A stretch of 47,132 bases of DNA from JAWODU01 sp046483125 (GTDB taxonomy: Bacteria; Verrucomicrobiota; Kiritimatiellia; UBA8416; JAWODU01). Below, piece after piece: positions 1-8,433 of this stretch; position 1 is the first letter of the stretch; each line of letters starts with the position of its first letter. A program made the position numbers and the translations under genes. Under the pieces are notes generated by a model. The model did no database searches. It saw only the letters and a list, made by a program, of their open reading frames with translations, and was not told where the DNA came from. The stretch is taken from the NCBI GenBank assembly GCA_046483125.1, contig JAWODU010000055.1, positions 1 through 47,132 of the forward strand. The letters are read 5' to 3'.

Positions 1-208
1 TGTCGCGGGTCTCGCGTATACGAATACAGCTCAACCCGCGGAGCCCACGCCTACGGCGTGGCAAGCTTGTATCCTTGTCCCGCTGAAAGCGGACAGCGGC
101 AAATCTTCCATCCGATTTTCGAATCCTACGGAAACGGAATTCACCACGCGGTTCGCCGCATCGCTGGCGGCGTACTGGAGGTAGCACTGCGCCGCCGGGC
201 GCGATGCA
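1..208. repeat. Structured interspersed repeat, copy 1 (left part cut by window)
   Basis: This is the first of three copies of an extragenic repeat (others at 14996-15209 and 38141-38300). The inner stem CGCGGGT (4-10) pairs with ACCCGCG (34-40) around a conserved loop with TACGAATACAGCTC. A second stem is CCACGCC/GGCGTGG near 46-62. The 3' tail hairpin pairs GCATCGC (158-164) with GCGATGC (201-207) and GGCGGCG (166-172) with CGCCGCC (190-196). The left outer arm lies beyond the window start. A 97-codon open frame across it has no coding character. The rest of the gap to 387 holds a TCCGCCGCGGCGGA palindrome (271-284), a GATCCTGTAGATCC repeat (251-264) and a short tandem GTGTAGGGA motif near 287-312. 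Confidence 0.7.
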
Positions 209-387
209 AGAAGATCAGAGCAGGAGAGACAGTGTGGGCAGTGCTCTTAGGATCCTGTAGATCCGTCCTTTCCGCCGCGGCGGAAAGTGTAGGGACCAGG
301 TGTAGGGAGCAGGTGTGGGCCAAAGGTTCTTCCACGTTTGTCTTGCGTTAAACCGGATCAAATGCAAGACTGCCGGCGATCAGGCTT

Positions 388-975
388 ATGAATAAAAAGA
401 CTAAAATCGCGCTTACTGCGGGCCTGGCTGTGATCGTCGCGGCTATAGCGGTGTACAGGTTTACCACCCGGCCGGAAGAATTCGTGGAGAAATACCCCGA
501 AGGCGGCGTCAAGGCCGTCTTTCAATACGTTGACAGGGACGGCAAACGCCTGAAGCACGGCACCTGCACGGAGTTTGACGCCGCCGGCAACAGGATCATG
601 CAATGCGGCTACCGGTACGGTGAAAGACACGGTACCATGACGCGCTGGGATTCGAAGGGCAGGCTGGTTTCGACAACGGAGTTCACGGAGGGGAAGAAAC
701 ACGGAGAGTACGTTTCATACTGGCCCAACGGCAACGTGCGCGAAGAAAAGCGATTCAGAGACGGCGTGCCTCACGGCAGATATACTACATACTGGCAGGA
801 CGGCACGAAGTCGGTTGAAGGAAGGTACAGGGAAGGATTCAAGGCCGGTACCTGGATCGAGTACGACAAGGCCGGCGTGGAGCTTTCAAAAAAGGAAATG
901 AAAGCGACCGAGCCGGAGGCAATGGAACCTCCTTCACTGGACGATTACATGGACGATGGAATCGGGAAAGACTGA
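388..975 (+). CDS. YwqK/MORN-variant repeat protein with N-terminal membrane anchor
   Basis: The protein has 195 residues. Residues about 7-25 form one hydrophobic segment after a lysine-rich start, so it is probably anchored in the inner membrane with the rest in the periplasm. From about residue 45 to 160 it has tandem units of the type Y-x-x-G-x-x-H-G-x-x-x-x-Y/W-x-x-x-G, seen as YRYGERHGTMTRW, FTEGKKHGEYVSYW and FRDGVPHGRYTTYW. These are the MORN-variant repeats of the YwqK family, which often act as protein-binding or scaffold modules; some are annotated as antitoxins. No toxin partner is next to it. The C-terminus is acidic. It lies 47 bp upstream of the UDP-glucose dehydrogenase on the same strand, so it may be co-transcribed. 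The fold is clear; the function is unknown. Confidence 0.75.
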   Translation: MNKKTKIALTAGLAVIVAAIAVYRFTTRPEEFVEKYPEGGVKAVFQYVDRDGKRLKHGTCTEFDAAGNRIMQCGYRYGERHGTMTRWDSKGRLVSTTEFTEGKKHGEYVSYWPNGNVREEKRFRDGVPHGRYTTYWQDGTKSVEGRYREGFKAGTWIEYDKAGVELSKKEMKATEPEAMEPPSLDDYMDDGIGKD

Positions 976-1022
976 TCAGTTCGGAGCTTTTCCGGTTTTG
1001 CAGGCCGGCAAGGACAGACAGG

Positions 1023-2399
1023 TTGAAAAAGGGTAAAAACATTCTCTGCATCGGCGCGGGTTACGTGGGCGGTCCCACGATGGCCGTCATGGCCATGAAG
1101 TGCCCCGGGTATACGGTTACAGTTGTCGACATCGACGAAGATAGAATAGCCGCGTGGAACTCGGACGAGCTTCCCGTCTACGAGCCGGGGCTGGATGAGG
1201 TCGTCCGTGAAACGAGAGACAGGAACCTGTTTTTTTCCACGGATATTCCCGGCGGCATACGGAAAGCCGACATTATTTTTGTCAGCGTAAACACCCCGGT
1301 CAAAACTTTCGGAAACGGCGCGGGCAAAGCGGCGGACCTGCAGTACTGGGAAAAGACGGCGCGGGAGATACTGGAGCATTCCGATTCCGACAAGATAGTC
1401 GTGGAGAAAAGCACCCTTCCGGTGCGCACTGCCGCCGCTATGGAGCGCATCCTGCATTCCGGGGGCGGAAAGGCGCATTTCGAAGTTCTTTCCAATCCGG
1501 AATTTCTCGCCGAGGGCACGGCGATATCCGATCTGGAGAACCCCGCCAGGGTGCTTATAGGCGGAAGGGACACGGAAACGGGCAGGGCCGCCGTAAAGGA
1601 ACTGGTGGAACTGCATTCGCACTGGGTGCCGGAGGAAAAGATTCTTACCGTGGACGTCTGGTCCAGCGAACTGTCCAAGCTGGCCGCCAACGCAATGCTT
1701 GCCCAGCGCGTAAGCTCGATCAACAGTCTTTCGGCGCTCTGCGAAGCTACCGAGGCCGATATCGAAGAAGTGGCCAGGGCGGTGGGTATGGATCCCAGGG
1801 TGGGCCCCCGTTTCCTGAGCGCGGGCGTCGGTTTCGGAGGGTCGTGTTTCAAGAAGGACATTCTGAACCTTGTGTACCTCTGCGAAAGTTACGGTCTCAG
1901 GGAGGCGGCTTCATACTGGCAGGCAGTTGTGGGAATAAACGAATATCAGCAGGACCGTTTTGTCGCGCGAATGATCGCGAACATGTTCAACACCGTTGCG
2001 GGCAAGCGCATCGGGGTACTGGGATTCGCCTTCAAGGCGCACACGGGCGATACGCGCGAGAGCCCGGCAATCCGGATATGCAGGCACCTGGCGGAGGAGA
2101 AGGCGGAAGTGGTCGTCAGCGATCCCAAGGCGCTCGATAACGGGCGCCGGGAATTGAAGGATCTCGAGGGCTCGGTTGAGTTTGTTGAAGATCCGTACGC
2201 GGCCGCATCGGGGGCGCACGCCCTGGCGGTACTCACGGGATGGCCGGAGTACAGGGAGCTGGATTACGGCCGGATTCTCAAGTCCATGACAAAACCGCCT
2301 TTTCTATTCGACGGTCGAAACGTACTTGACCACAGGGCGCTTTTCGATCTTGGTTTTAACGTCCACGCCGTGGGCAAACCCGCCCTGTCACACCTTTGA
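1023..2399 (+). CDS. ugd: UDP-glucose 6-dehydrogenase
   Basis: This enzyme oxidises UDP-glucose to UDP-glucuronate with two NAD+, supplying a precursor for acidic exopolysaccharide or LPS sugars in the cytoplasm. The protein has 458 residues. The Rossmann motif GAGYVGG is at residues 11-17, SVNTPVKT near 88-95, the catalytic lysine in ELSKLAANA (K219), and the nucleophilic cysteine in FGGSCFKKD (C275). The length and the motif spacing resemble the long, animal-type UGDH group rather than short bacterial Ugd. The start is TTG: it is the only start that keeps the nucleotide-binding motif, and AAGGACAG lies just upstream. Its stop codon overlaps the ATG of the exosortase gene (ATGA at 2396-2399), so the two are translationally coupled. 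This fits the known link between exosortases and exopolysaccharide loci. Confidence 0.93.
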   Translation: MKKGKNILCIGAGYVGGPTMAVMAMKCPGYTVTVVDIDEDRIAAWNSDELPVYEPGLDEVVRETRDRNLFFSTDIPGGIRKADIIFVSVNTPVKTFGNGAGKAADLQYWEKTAREILEHSDSDKIVVEKSTLPVRTAAAMERILHSGGGKAHFEVLSNPEFLAEGTAISDLENPARVLIGGRDTETGRAAVKELVELHSHWVPEEKILTVDVWSSELSKLAANAMLAQRVSSINSLSALCEATEADIEEVARAVGMDPRVGPRFLSAGVGFGGSCFKKDILNLVYLCESYGLREAASYWQAVVGINEYQQDRFVARMIANMFNTVAGKRIGVLGFAFKAHTGDTRESPAIRICRHLAEEKAEVVVSDPKALDNGRRELKDLEGSVEFVEDPYAAASGAHALAVLTGWPEYRELDYGRILKSMTKPPFLFDGRNVLDHRALFDLGFNVHAVGKPALSHL

Positions 2400-5300
2400 T
2401 GCCGATGCCGAAAAGGGACAGCCCCGATTCTGTGAGCCGCCGCGTTACCCTGCCCGGTGTTCCGGGATTTGTCTCGGCGGGTGTCGCGCTATTGCTTGCC
2501 GCGTGGATAGCCGTGCACTTCCCGCGCCTGGCGGCGGGTCCCAACGCCCTTATCCGGCTGGTGCTGGGTACGGCGTTCGCGCTGTTTATTTTTTTCCGGC
2601 CCAAGACGGGCGCCCTGAAGGGAGACGCTCTTGCTCCCTGCCTGAGCCGGCGGGCGGCGCTGGTGCCGGCAGGCCTGTCTGCCCTGGGTGTGATAGCCGG
2701 GCTCGTGTTCGATGTCCGCCTGCTTGAATGGCTGGGTCTTCTTGCTCTGGTCTACTTCGCCCTGGCGGCGACCCTGCCCCGAAGATTTTCGCGCGATCTT
2801 CCCGCGGCTTTGCTGGTGCTTTTCTGGATACACCCGGTGCCTTCCCAGTTCATGTTTCCTCTCCAGGCGGCGGCGCAGAAGCTTTCGGTGAACGTGAGCG
2901 AATGGCTCCTGCATATGCTGAACGTCAGGGTATGGGCGGACGGCACCGTCCTGCGCACGGGAGCCATGGCCTTTGAAGTGCCGTCTGCCTGCAGTGGCAT
3001 GCGGGTGGCGACCACGGTGTTCGTCATGTCTCTGGGTCTGGGTCTCGCGGCGAGGCTGAAGCCGTGGGAGATCGTTGTACTCGTTCCGCTGGCGATTGTT
3101 CAGGCTGTTCTTCTTAATGTACTTCGCATCTCGGCCATGGTTCCGCTTTCGGGCAGGTTCGAGGACCTCGAAAGTATTTCCTTTCTTCACGACAGCACGG
3201 CGTTTGTTTCGGCGGCGGGTACGCTGGTTATCGCGCTTGAAGTCGGCTGGTATCTTTCCCGGAAACGGAGAACGGAAACGAGACGGGGCGAGTTGAACCC
3301 CGACTGGATGGAACACCTGAGCGACAAACCGCCGTTCTGGCGCATCATCACCCAAAACAGGTGGCGCATTGTCGCGGGACTGGCCGCTGTTACCCTTGGG
3401 GCCGGACTGGTTTACAAGAGCAGGCCGTATCACCGCGCTCACATGCTCATGCCCGTGGCGGAGGCCCTGCGTGATTCCGGGGACAGCCTGAGACTGGAAC
3501 GGGCCGAACACCTGGCGAGGGTTGTGCGGCGAATGGTGCCGGAGGACACGTCATGGGTGATGAGCGCGATACGGATCAGGCTCCTGCGCGCGATGCGCGG
3601 CGACGCCGATTACGAGTCCGTGCTGGAGGAAGCGGAAACTCTCGACAATATTGCAGGTCACCAGAAGGTGGAGAGGGAAATCCTGAAGGCCTACGCCCTG
3701 ATGGGGATGGGGCGCATTAAAGAAGCGGAAGGTTTGATAGCCGCTCTTCCCCGGCGGACGAGGGAAAACGATCCCCGCGCGGCCATGGTGCTGGCCGAGG
3801 CGGCGTATCACACTGACGAGCCCGGTAAAGCCGCGCGGCATGTACTTACCGCGGCGCGCTGGGGACCCAACAGGAAGCGTATTGAAGCATTGTATCCATA
3901 CCTGCGTTACCACAGAAAGTGGGAGGCAATAAGGAATACATCTTTCGGCGGACCTTTCAGCGGACCTTCGGCGGCCATGTCGGCCGCGGAAGCATGGATA
4001 AATGCCGACGAGTCCGCGAAAGTCGCGGACATCGCGCTCAGAGCCGTTTCCAGGTGGCCGCGCGACCACAGGGTGCTGGTGCCTTTGTTCATAATGGCTG
4101 CCCGGAGAGACAACCCGGCGTGGGAAGAGCGGTTCTCGGAACAGTTGCGCAGGTGCGTTGAGGTGATGGAAGATGCGTGGGAACTGTACGGGCTGGCGGA
4201 GATGTGTTTCAGTCTTCACCGTCCGGACCTCGCATGGAAGCTCTGGCAGAGAATAGAGGAAATATCTCCCGGACATCCCCTGCTGCCGTGGATGGCCGCG
4301 GAATACGGGGACCGGTGGTTTGTTTTCCGGAAGCATTTTCTGGGCCGGAAGGCGATGTATTCAAGCGAGACTATGAACATAATGCCTTACCTGGAACTCG
4401 CCCGGCTCATGCCTTTCTGGCGGGAGTTACTAAAGAAGATACCGCTGGTTGAGGAACTGGGCGGATACCGGACTACTGATGCCAGAAAGGAATTTCTCAA
4501 GCAGGCAATAGAACGGTTCGGCGCCATGGACGAAAAAGGTGACATGGCGGCCGCCATGCGAAAGGAATACATGCTGGCCCTCGAGATAGCCGGCGACATG
4601 GAGGAAGTAAAACGCCGGGCTGAAAAGCTGGCATCCGATCCCCGCGTGGAACCGCAGAAAGCGGCCGAGGCGCTCTCCGCAGCCTACGAACGAAAAGGGC
4701 GGTGGATTGATGTGTACGAGACCCTGCGCGGTTATATTTCCAGAACGCAGTCCTCGCGCTTTTCGCTGGACGCCCTGCTCAGGCTGGCCAGGGCCGAAAG
4801 AGAACTCGGTCTCCGTCTTTGCGCCAAGTACACGCTTGAACGCGCCCGCGACGCCTTCCCCGGTTCACTGGCCGCTAAAGCCGCCCTGGCCGAAATACTT
4901 GTTGAAGAAGGCAGTGCCGGGCGGGCGCTTGCGCTGGGGTTATCCTCGAAGGCTCTGGCGCCGCTCAAGGCGAGGGCTTTATACAAAACCGGCAGGTACA
5001 CACGCATGAAGGATTTCTGCGATACCGCCGGCATAACCTCGCCCGATCTGCCCCGCGGGGTTACCGAGCCGCTTTTTCTCGCTCCGGCGGAGTATTCTCT
5101 TTTCCGGCATGAGTTTCGCGTACCGTCGAGAAAGGAGTTCGCGAGGCATGCGTCGGTTCTGCGCGGCAACCTGGAAACGGCGGAAGACAGTTTCTTCTTT
5201 AAAGAATTCATCCCGCTGTGGCTGGCCGCGTGGGAACGCGTAAAAGACGCCGCCAGTAAGCCCCCGGCGAACTATTATCCGATTGAAGAATGGCTCGCGG

Positions 5301-6514
5301 CGGGAAGGGACCGCTTTGAAAAAGCCGAGGCCTTGAACAATCTTACGCTTCTCCTTTGCGCCGCGGGAGCTTCCGAGCAGGCCCGGAACACTGCGGAGAA
5401 AGCGGCGGACCTCTTCCCGGAATCTTCCGAACTCTGGCACATGGCAATAAGTCTGTCTAAGGGCGATATTGAAATTATTTCCCGGGCGCGGGAGAACTGC
5501 CCTTCGGACGGGGAAATCCGCCTGGCGGCGCTCGTCACGGCGGAGCAGGGAAGACCGGCCGAAGCGCCGGAGGAATGGAGTCAGCCGGAGAAGATCAGCC
5601 TGTACACACCCGCGGCGCTGACAAGGGCGGCGGAATATCTTTACCGCGCGGGGAAGCGAAGGGAAGCGGCGCCGTTTGCGCGGGAAGCGGTCGGGAGGGC
5701 GGACGGTCTGCTGGCGGCTTATATTATAGGAATAAAATGCGCGCTCGCCGCCGAAGACAGGGACATGGCGTTTGTTTCCGTGCGCAACGCGGTGCGCTAT
5801 TCAAGACGGCCTTTTCCAATTCTTGACCGGAAACTGGTGGAGCTGAAGACGGAAGGCTTCAATATTCAGGCCGACAGCGAAACCATCCACGCGCTGAGAC
5901 GCCTGAGCGAGGCCGAGCCGGATGAGCCGCTCTGGCCCCAACTGCTCGGTTTCGCCAGCTATCGGCGCGGAAGAGGAGCGGACATGCTTCATTCGCTTTA
6001 CGCCATGCGGAAAGCATTCAGGGCCGGGCAATACACGCCGGTTGCCTGCTCGGTTGCGGCGCAGGCCTGCAGGCGGCTGGGCAACACGGAATTGGCGGTG
6101 GAATACCTTCGCGAGGGACTGCGCAGTAACCCCGGCAGTGTTGTTCTGCTTAACAACCTTGTGTTTACTCTTGCCGGAACGGAAGACGGTGTGCCTGAAG
6201 CCCTCCAGCTTGTGCCCAAACTCCTGAGCGGGGCAGGAGACGACCTCCACGTACTGGATACCGCCGCGGAAACGTATTTCCGTGCCGAGGAATTCAAGCG
6301 CGCCTCCGATGTGAACAACAGACTGATTTCCAGGGCGCCGCGGGATGAAGCGCTCTGGTTCAGGGCGAAAGTGCGCGCCGCCGAAATGCTTTACGGCGCT
6401 TCAAAACCCGGGCCGGCAAAAGCGGTCCTGGAGGAGATTATGAATAACCCTTCCGGAGCCGCGCCCGAAGACATGCGGCGGGCCGAAGCGCTCGCCGACA
6501 AACTGAAAAGGTAA
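2396..6514 (+). CDS. Exosortase with C-terminal multi-TPR extension
   Basis: The protein has 1372 residues. Residues about 22-290 are a polytopic membrane domain with the exosortase signature: PSACSGMR with Cys199, NVLRI with Arg244, and FLHDS with His265. These are the proposed catalytic Cys/Arg/His of the exosortase/archaeosortase family, which cleaves PEP-CTERM tails and transfers the protein to a cell-surface acceptor. A further membrane segment at about 323-340 is followed by about 1000 residues of helix-turn-helix repeats of TPR type (AYALMGMGRIKEAEGLI, AAETYFRAEEFKRASDVNNR and many more), probably periplasmic. Ordinary exosortases are only a few hundred residues, so this is an unusual fusion; the TPR part may recruit substrates or the polysaccharide machinery. 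It is coupled to ugd by a 4-nt overlap. A PEP-CTERM substrate is encoded at 12752-13447. The exosortase call is firm; the role of the extension is inference. Confidence 0.9.
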   Translation: MMPMPKRDSPDSVSRRVTLPGVPGFVSAGVALLLAAWIAVHFPRLAAGPNALIRLVLGTAFALFIFFRPKTGALKGDALAPCLSRRAALVPAGLSALGVIAGLVFDVRLLEWLGLLALVYFALAATLPRRFSRDLPAALLVLFWIHPVPSQFMFPLQAAAQKLSVNVSEWLLHMLNVRVWADGTVLRTGAMAFEVPSACSGMRVATTVFVMSLGLGLAARLKPWEIVVLVPLAIVQAVLLNVLRISAMVPLSGRFEDLESISFLHDSTAFVSAAGTLVIALEVGWYLSRKRRTETRRGELNPDWMEHLSDKPPFWRIITQNRWRIVAGLAAVTLGAGLVYKSRPYHRAHMLMPVAEALRDSGDSLRLERAEHLARVVRRMVPEDTSWVMSAIRIRLLRAMRGDADYESVLEEAETLDNIAGHQKVEREILKAYALMGMGRIKEAEGLIAALPRRTRENDPRAAMVLAEAAYHTDEPGKAARHVLTAARWGPNRKRIEALYPYLRYHRKWEAIRNTSFGGPFSGPSAAMSAAEAWINADESAKVADIALRAVSRWPRDHRVLVPLFIMAARRDNPAWEERFSEQLRRCVEVMEDAWELYGLAEMCFSLHRPDLAWKLWQRIEEISPGHPLLPWMAAEYGDRWFVFRKHFLGRKAMYSSETMNIMPYLELARLMPFWRELLKKIPLVEELGGYRTTDARKEFLKQAIERFGAMDEKGDMAAAMRKEYMLALEIAGDMEEVKRRAEKLASDPRVEPQKAAEALSAAYERKGRWIDVYETLRGYISRTQSSRFSLDALLRLARAERELGLRLCAKYTLERARDAFPGSLAAKAALAEILVEEGSAGRALALGLSSKALAPLKARALYKTGRYTRMKDFCDTAGITSPDLPRGVTEPLFLAPAEYSLFRHEFRVPSRKEFARHASVLRGNLETAEDSFFFKEFIPLWLAAWERVKDAASKPPANYYPIEEWLAAGRDRFEKAEALNNLTLLLCAAGASEQARNTAEKAADLFPESSELWHMAISLSKGDIEIISRARENCPSDGEIRLAALVTAEQGRPAEAPEEWSQPEKISLYTPAALTRAAEYLYRAGKRREAAPFAREAVGRADGLLAAYIIGIKCALAAEDRDMAFVSVRNAVRYSRRPFPILDRKLVELKTEGFNIQADSETIHALRRLSEAEPDEPLWPQLLGFASYRRGRGADMLHSLYAMRKAFRAGQYTPVACSVAAQACRRLGNTELAVEYLREGLRSNPGSVVLLNNLVFTLAGTEDGVPEALQLVPKLLSGAGDDLHVLDTAAETYFRAEEFKRASDVNNRLISRAPRDEALWFRAKVRAAEMLYGASKPGPAKAVLEEIMNNPSGAAPEDMRRAEALADKLKR

Positions 6515-6545
6515 CTACTCGGGAGACAACCGCTCGTTTCAGGGG

Positions 6546-8150
6546 TCAATTACCTTCCGCCCGTTCAATCGCGGCAATGGCGCTTTCTTTTGCTTCCTGC
6601 GAACTCAGCCCTTCCGCCCATTCTCTGGCGGCTTCGGCGTCTCTGCGGGCCCATTGGAACGCGATACTGCCGGCCGCGTCGCTTTTCCGTCTGCCGTCCG
6701 GAACATGCCCCAGGATTTCGGCCGCGGACCGCGGATCGGACTTTGAAGCGGCAAGGGAAGCGGTCAGAAGTGAATGGGTGCGTCTCTTTTCTTCTTCTGC
6801 CTGTCTCGACCACTCCACGGCGCTCTCCCGGTCCCTTACAGTCCACTCCCAGACAATCACCCTCAGCGCCGTGTCAAGCGCGCGCCCCTCCGGAAGCTGT
6901 TCGGCCGCCCAGACCGCGGCTGTGGCGGGATCTTCCCTGCCCATATCCACCGCGGTTTTATGCACCAGGCCGTTTCGCAGGACGCCGTCGGGCAACTGTT
7001 CCACGAGGGGAATAAGTTCGCCCCACGGACGAAGAAAAACATCGGCCGGAATCTCCGGAACGGGTTCATCGTGCTTTTCATCCGTGATTTCCCCGCTCTC
7101 CGTATTGTTTTCGAGGATGTCATCGTCCTCCGCGTGCCGGTCCGGTACTTCTTTCGATTCGACTGCTTCGGGTTGTGCCGCTGCCAGCGTCTCCGAAACA
7201 GTCGAAAGCGCGTGCCGCCGGCAGTGCTCTTCGGGCAGTTGAAGGGCCCATTCCGCGGCGCTTTCGGGGTCCGAGCGGGTCCATGCTGATAACTGGATTT
7301 GAAAGGCCGGGTCCGGCTCCGGACCGCCGGGGATCCGTCCGGCTATCCACGCCGAGGCATCTTCGAGTTCTTTTTCGGCGATCAGTGAGGCCAACGCGCG
7401 GATTACGCGGCTGTTTACGGCAGTTGTCCCCCGGATTTCTCCTTCCTCTGCCGCGTCAAGACGCGGTAGATACCTGACGATTCCGGCAAGGGCGGAGACT
7501 CGAGCCGGCCCCCGGGGCAGGTTCCACGCCCATGATACGGCTTCATTCAGATCAGTCTTCGCCCATTGCACGGCTATTTCACCCGTGACCAGACTCTTTG
7601 TGCGGAAGACCTCGACTTCCTGAAGCCGTGCGGCGGCGGCGGGAGGATTTCGCCTTGCCCACGCCGAAAAAATGACCCTGAAGGCGCATTCACGGCCGCG
7701 ATCCGGCGACAGGGACCTGTCAGCCCATCTCAGCGCTTCGGCCGGGTTTTCTCCAGCCCATTTCCAGAGCGCCGTGTGAAGAGCGAAGGACAATTCCCCG
7801 CCTCTGGGCAGATTCTCAGTCGCCCATTTGCCCGTGGCACGGGGATCTTTTTCCGCGGAAGCGGCTATTGCCCGGCGCAGTGACTTCCAGCTGACTTTCT
7901 CGTGATTTGCCGAGCTTTCCTGCTCTTTGCCGCCGCCTTCCGTGTGATCCGCCCGGGCTGTACCTTCGGTAACAATGCTGTCTCCGGAGGGGGCAGGGAC
8001 AGGTTCGCGTTCCGGCGACTTTCCAACAGCGCTGAAAATCCCCACGCGTTCGCGGTATAACTGGATGCCGACGTATACGGCAACAACTGCGGCTACGGCG
8101 CAGGCGGCGAGCAGGCTGACAATCACGGTGCGAAAACGAATACGTATCAT
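6546..8150 (-). CDS. Membrane-anchored protein with short helical WA repeats
   Basis: The protein has 534 residues. Residues about 7-29 are a single membrane anchor, followed by a Ser/Glu-rich linker. The rest is a long run of about 28-35-residue units with a conserved Trp-Ala, such as ALWKWAGENPAEALRWAD, AVQWAKTDLNEAVSWAW, QLSAWTRSDPESAAEWALQ and AFQWARRDAEAAREWAEGL. The units look like paired helices similar to Sel1/TPR solenoids. An acidic linker near 300-360 splits the array into two parts. Proteins of this kind occur in Verrucomicrobia-like genomes with no assigned role; protein-protein binding in the periplasm is a guess. It is convergent with the exosortase gene with 31 bp between the stops and no clear terminator hairpin. 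Confidence 0.7.
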   Translation of the reverse strand: MIRIRFRTVIVSLLAACAVAAVVAVYVGIQLYRERVGIFSAVGKSPEREPVPAPSGDSIVTEGTARADHTEGGGKEQESSANHEKVSWKSLRRAIAASAEKDPRATGKWATENLPRGGELSFALHTALWKWAGENPAEALRWADRSLSPDRGRECAFRVIFSAWARRNPPAAAARLQEVEVFRTKSLVTGEIAVQWAKTDLNEAVSWAWNLPRGPARVSALAGIVRYLPRLDAAEEGEIRGTTAVNSRVIRALASLIAEKELEDASAWIAGRIPGGPEPDPAFQIQLSAWTRSDPESAAEWALQLPEEHCRRHALSTVSETLAAAQPEAVESKEVPDRHAEDDDILENNTESGEITDEKHDEPVPEIPADVFLRPWGELIPLVEQLPDGVLRNGLVHKTAVDMGREDPATAAVWAAEQLPEGRALDTALRVIVWEWTVRDRESAVEWSRQAEEEKRRTHSLLTASLAASKSDPRSAAEILGHVPDGRRKSDAAGSIAFQWARRDAEAAREWAEGLSSQEAKESAIAAIERAEGN

Positions 8151-8180
8151 GGTGTTCCTACTGAGCTGGATTATGGTTCT

Positions 8181-8420
8181 GTCAAAGCTGACAGCACGCT
8201 TCTCTAACGCTCTCCCCCGTTTTCAATACACTTAAACGCTTTCTTAACCGCCACCCTTTCCGCCGCGGCGGACGCACACCCTTAACCGACTTGCTTACTC
8301 GTCATGTGCCGGCCGTTGCAACAGAGTCGTTTAAGCGTACATGACAAAGGGTAGCGGTTAAGTGTGCGATTAAGTGTTCCAAGTTGTCCTCCATCCGTTT
8401 TCATAGCCTTTTTGACAGCA
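8181..8420. repeat. Dispersed 240-bp element, copy 1
   Basis: This is about 85-90% identical over its core to 12474-12754. The ends carry short inverted repeats (CTGTCAAAG at the left, TTTTTGACAG at the right). Inside, CTTAACCGCCACCCTTT (8243-8259) pairs with AAAGGGTAGCGGTTAAG (8346-8362), and ACACTTAA occurs in both orientations, so the whole unit can fold on itself. It contains the palindrome TCCGCCGCGGCGGA (8259-8272). No open frame and no obvious target duplication flank this copy. It lies between the WA-repeat gene and the subtilase gene, upstream of the former. It is probably a non-autonomous mobile element or REP-like unit. Confidence 0.75.
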
Positions 8421-8433
8421 CCCCGTTCCCGCC

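Noticed and set aside
58..351. A 97-codon frame at the window start
   Set aside because: It lies wholly in structured repeat and other repeat DNA; no ribosome site and no protein-like composition.
6577..7289. Plus-strand frames of 141 to 221 codons
   Set aside because: They are complementary to the WA-repeat protein, whose minus-strand frame has clear repeats and a membrane anchor.
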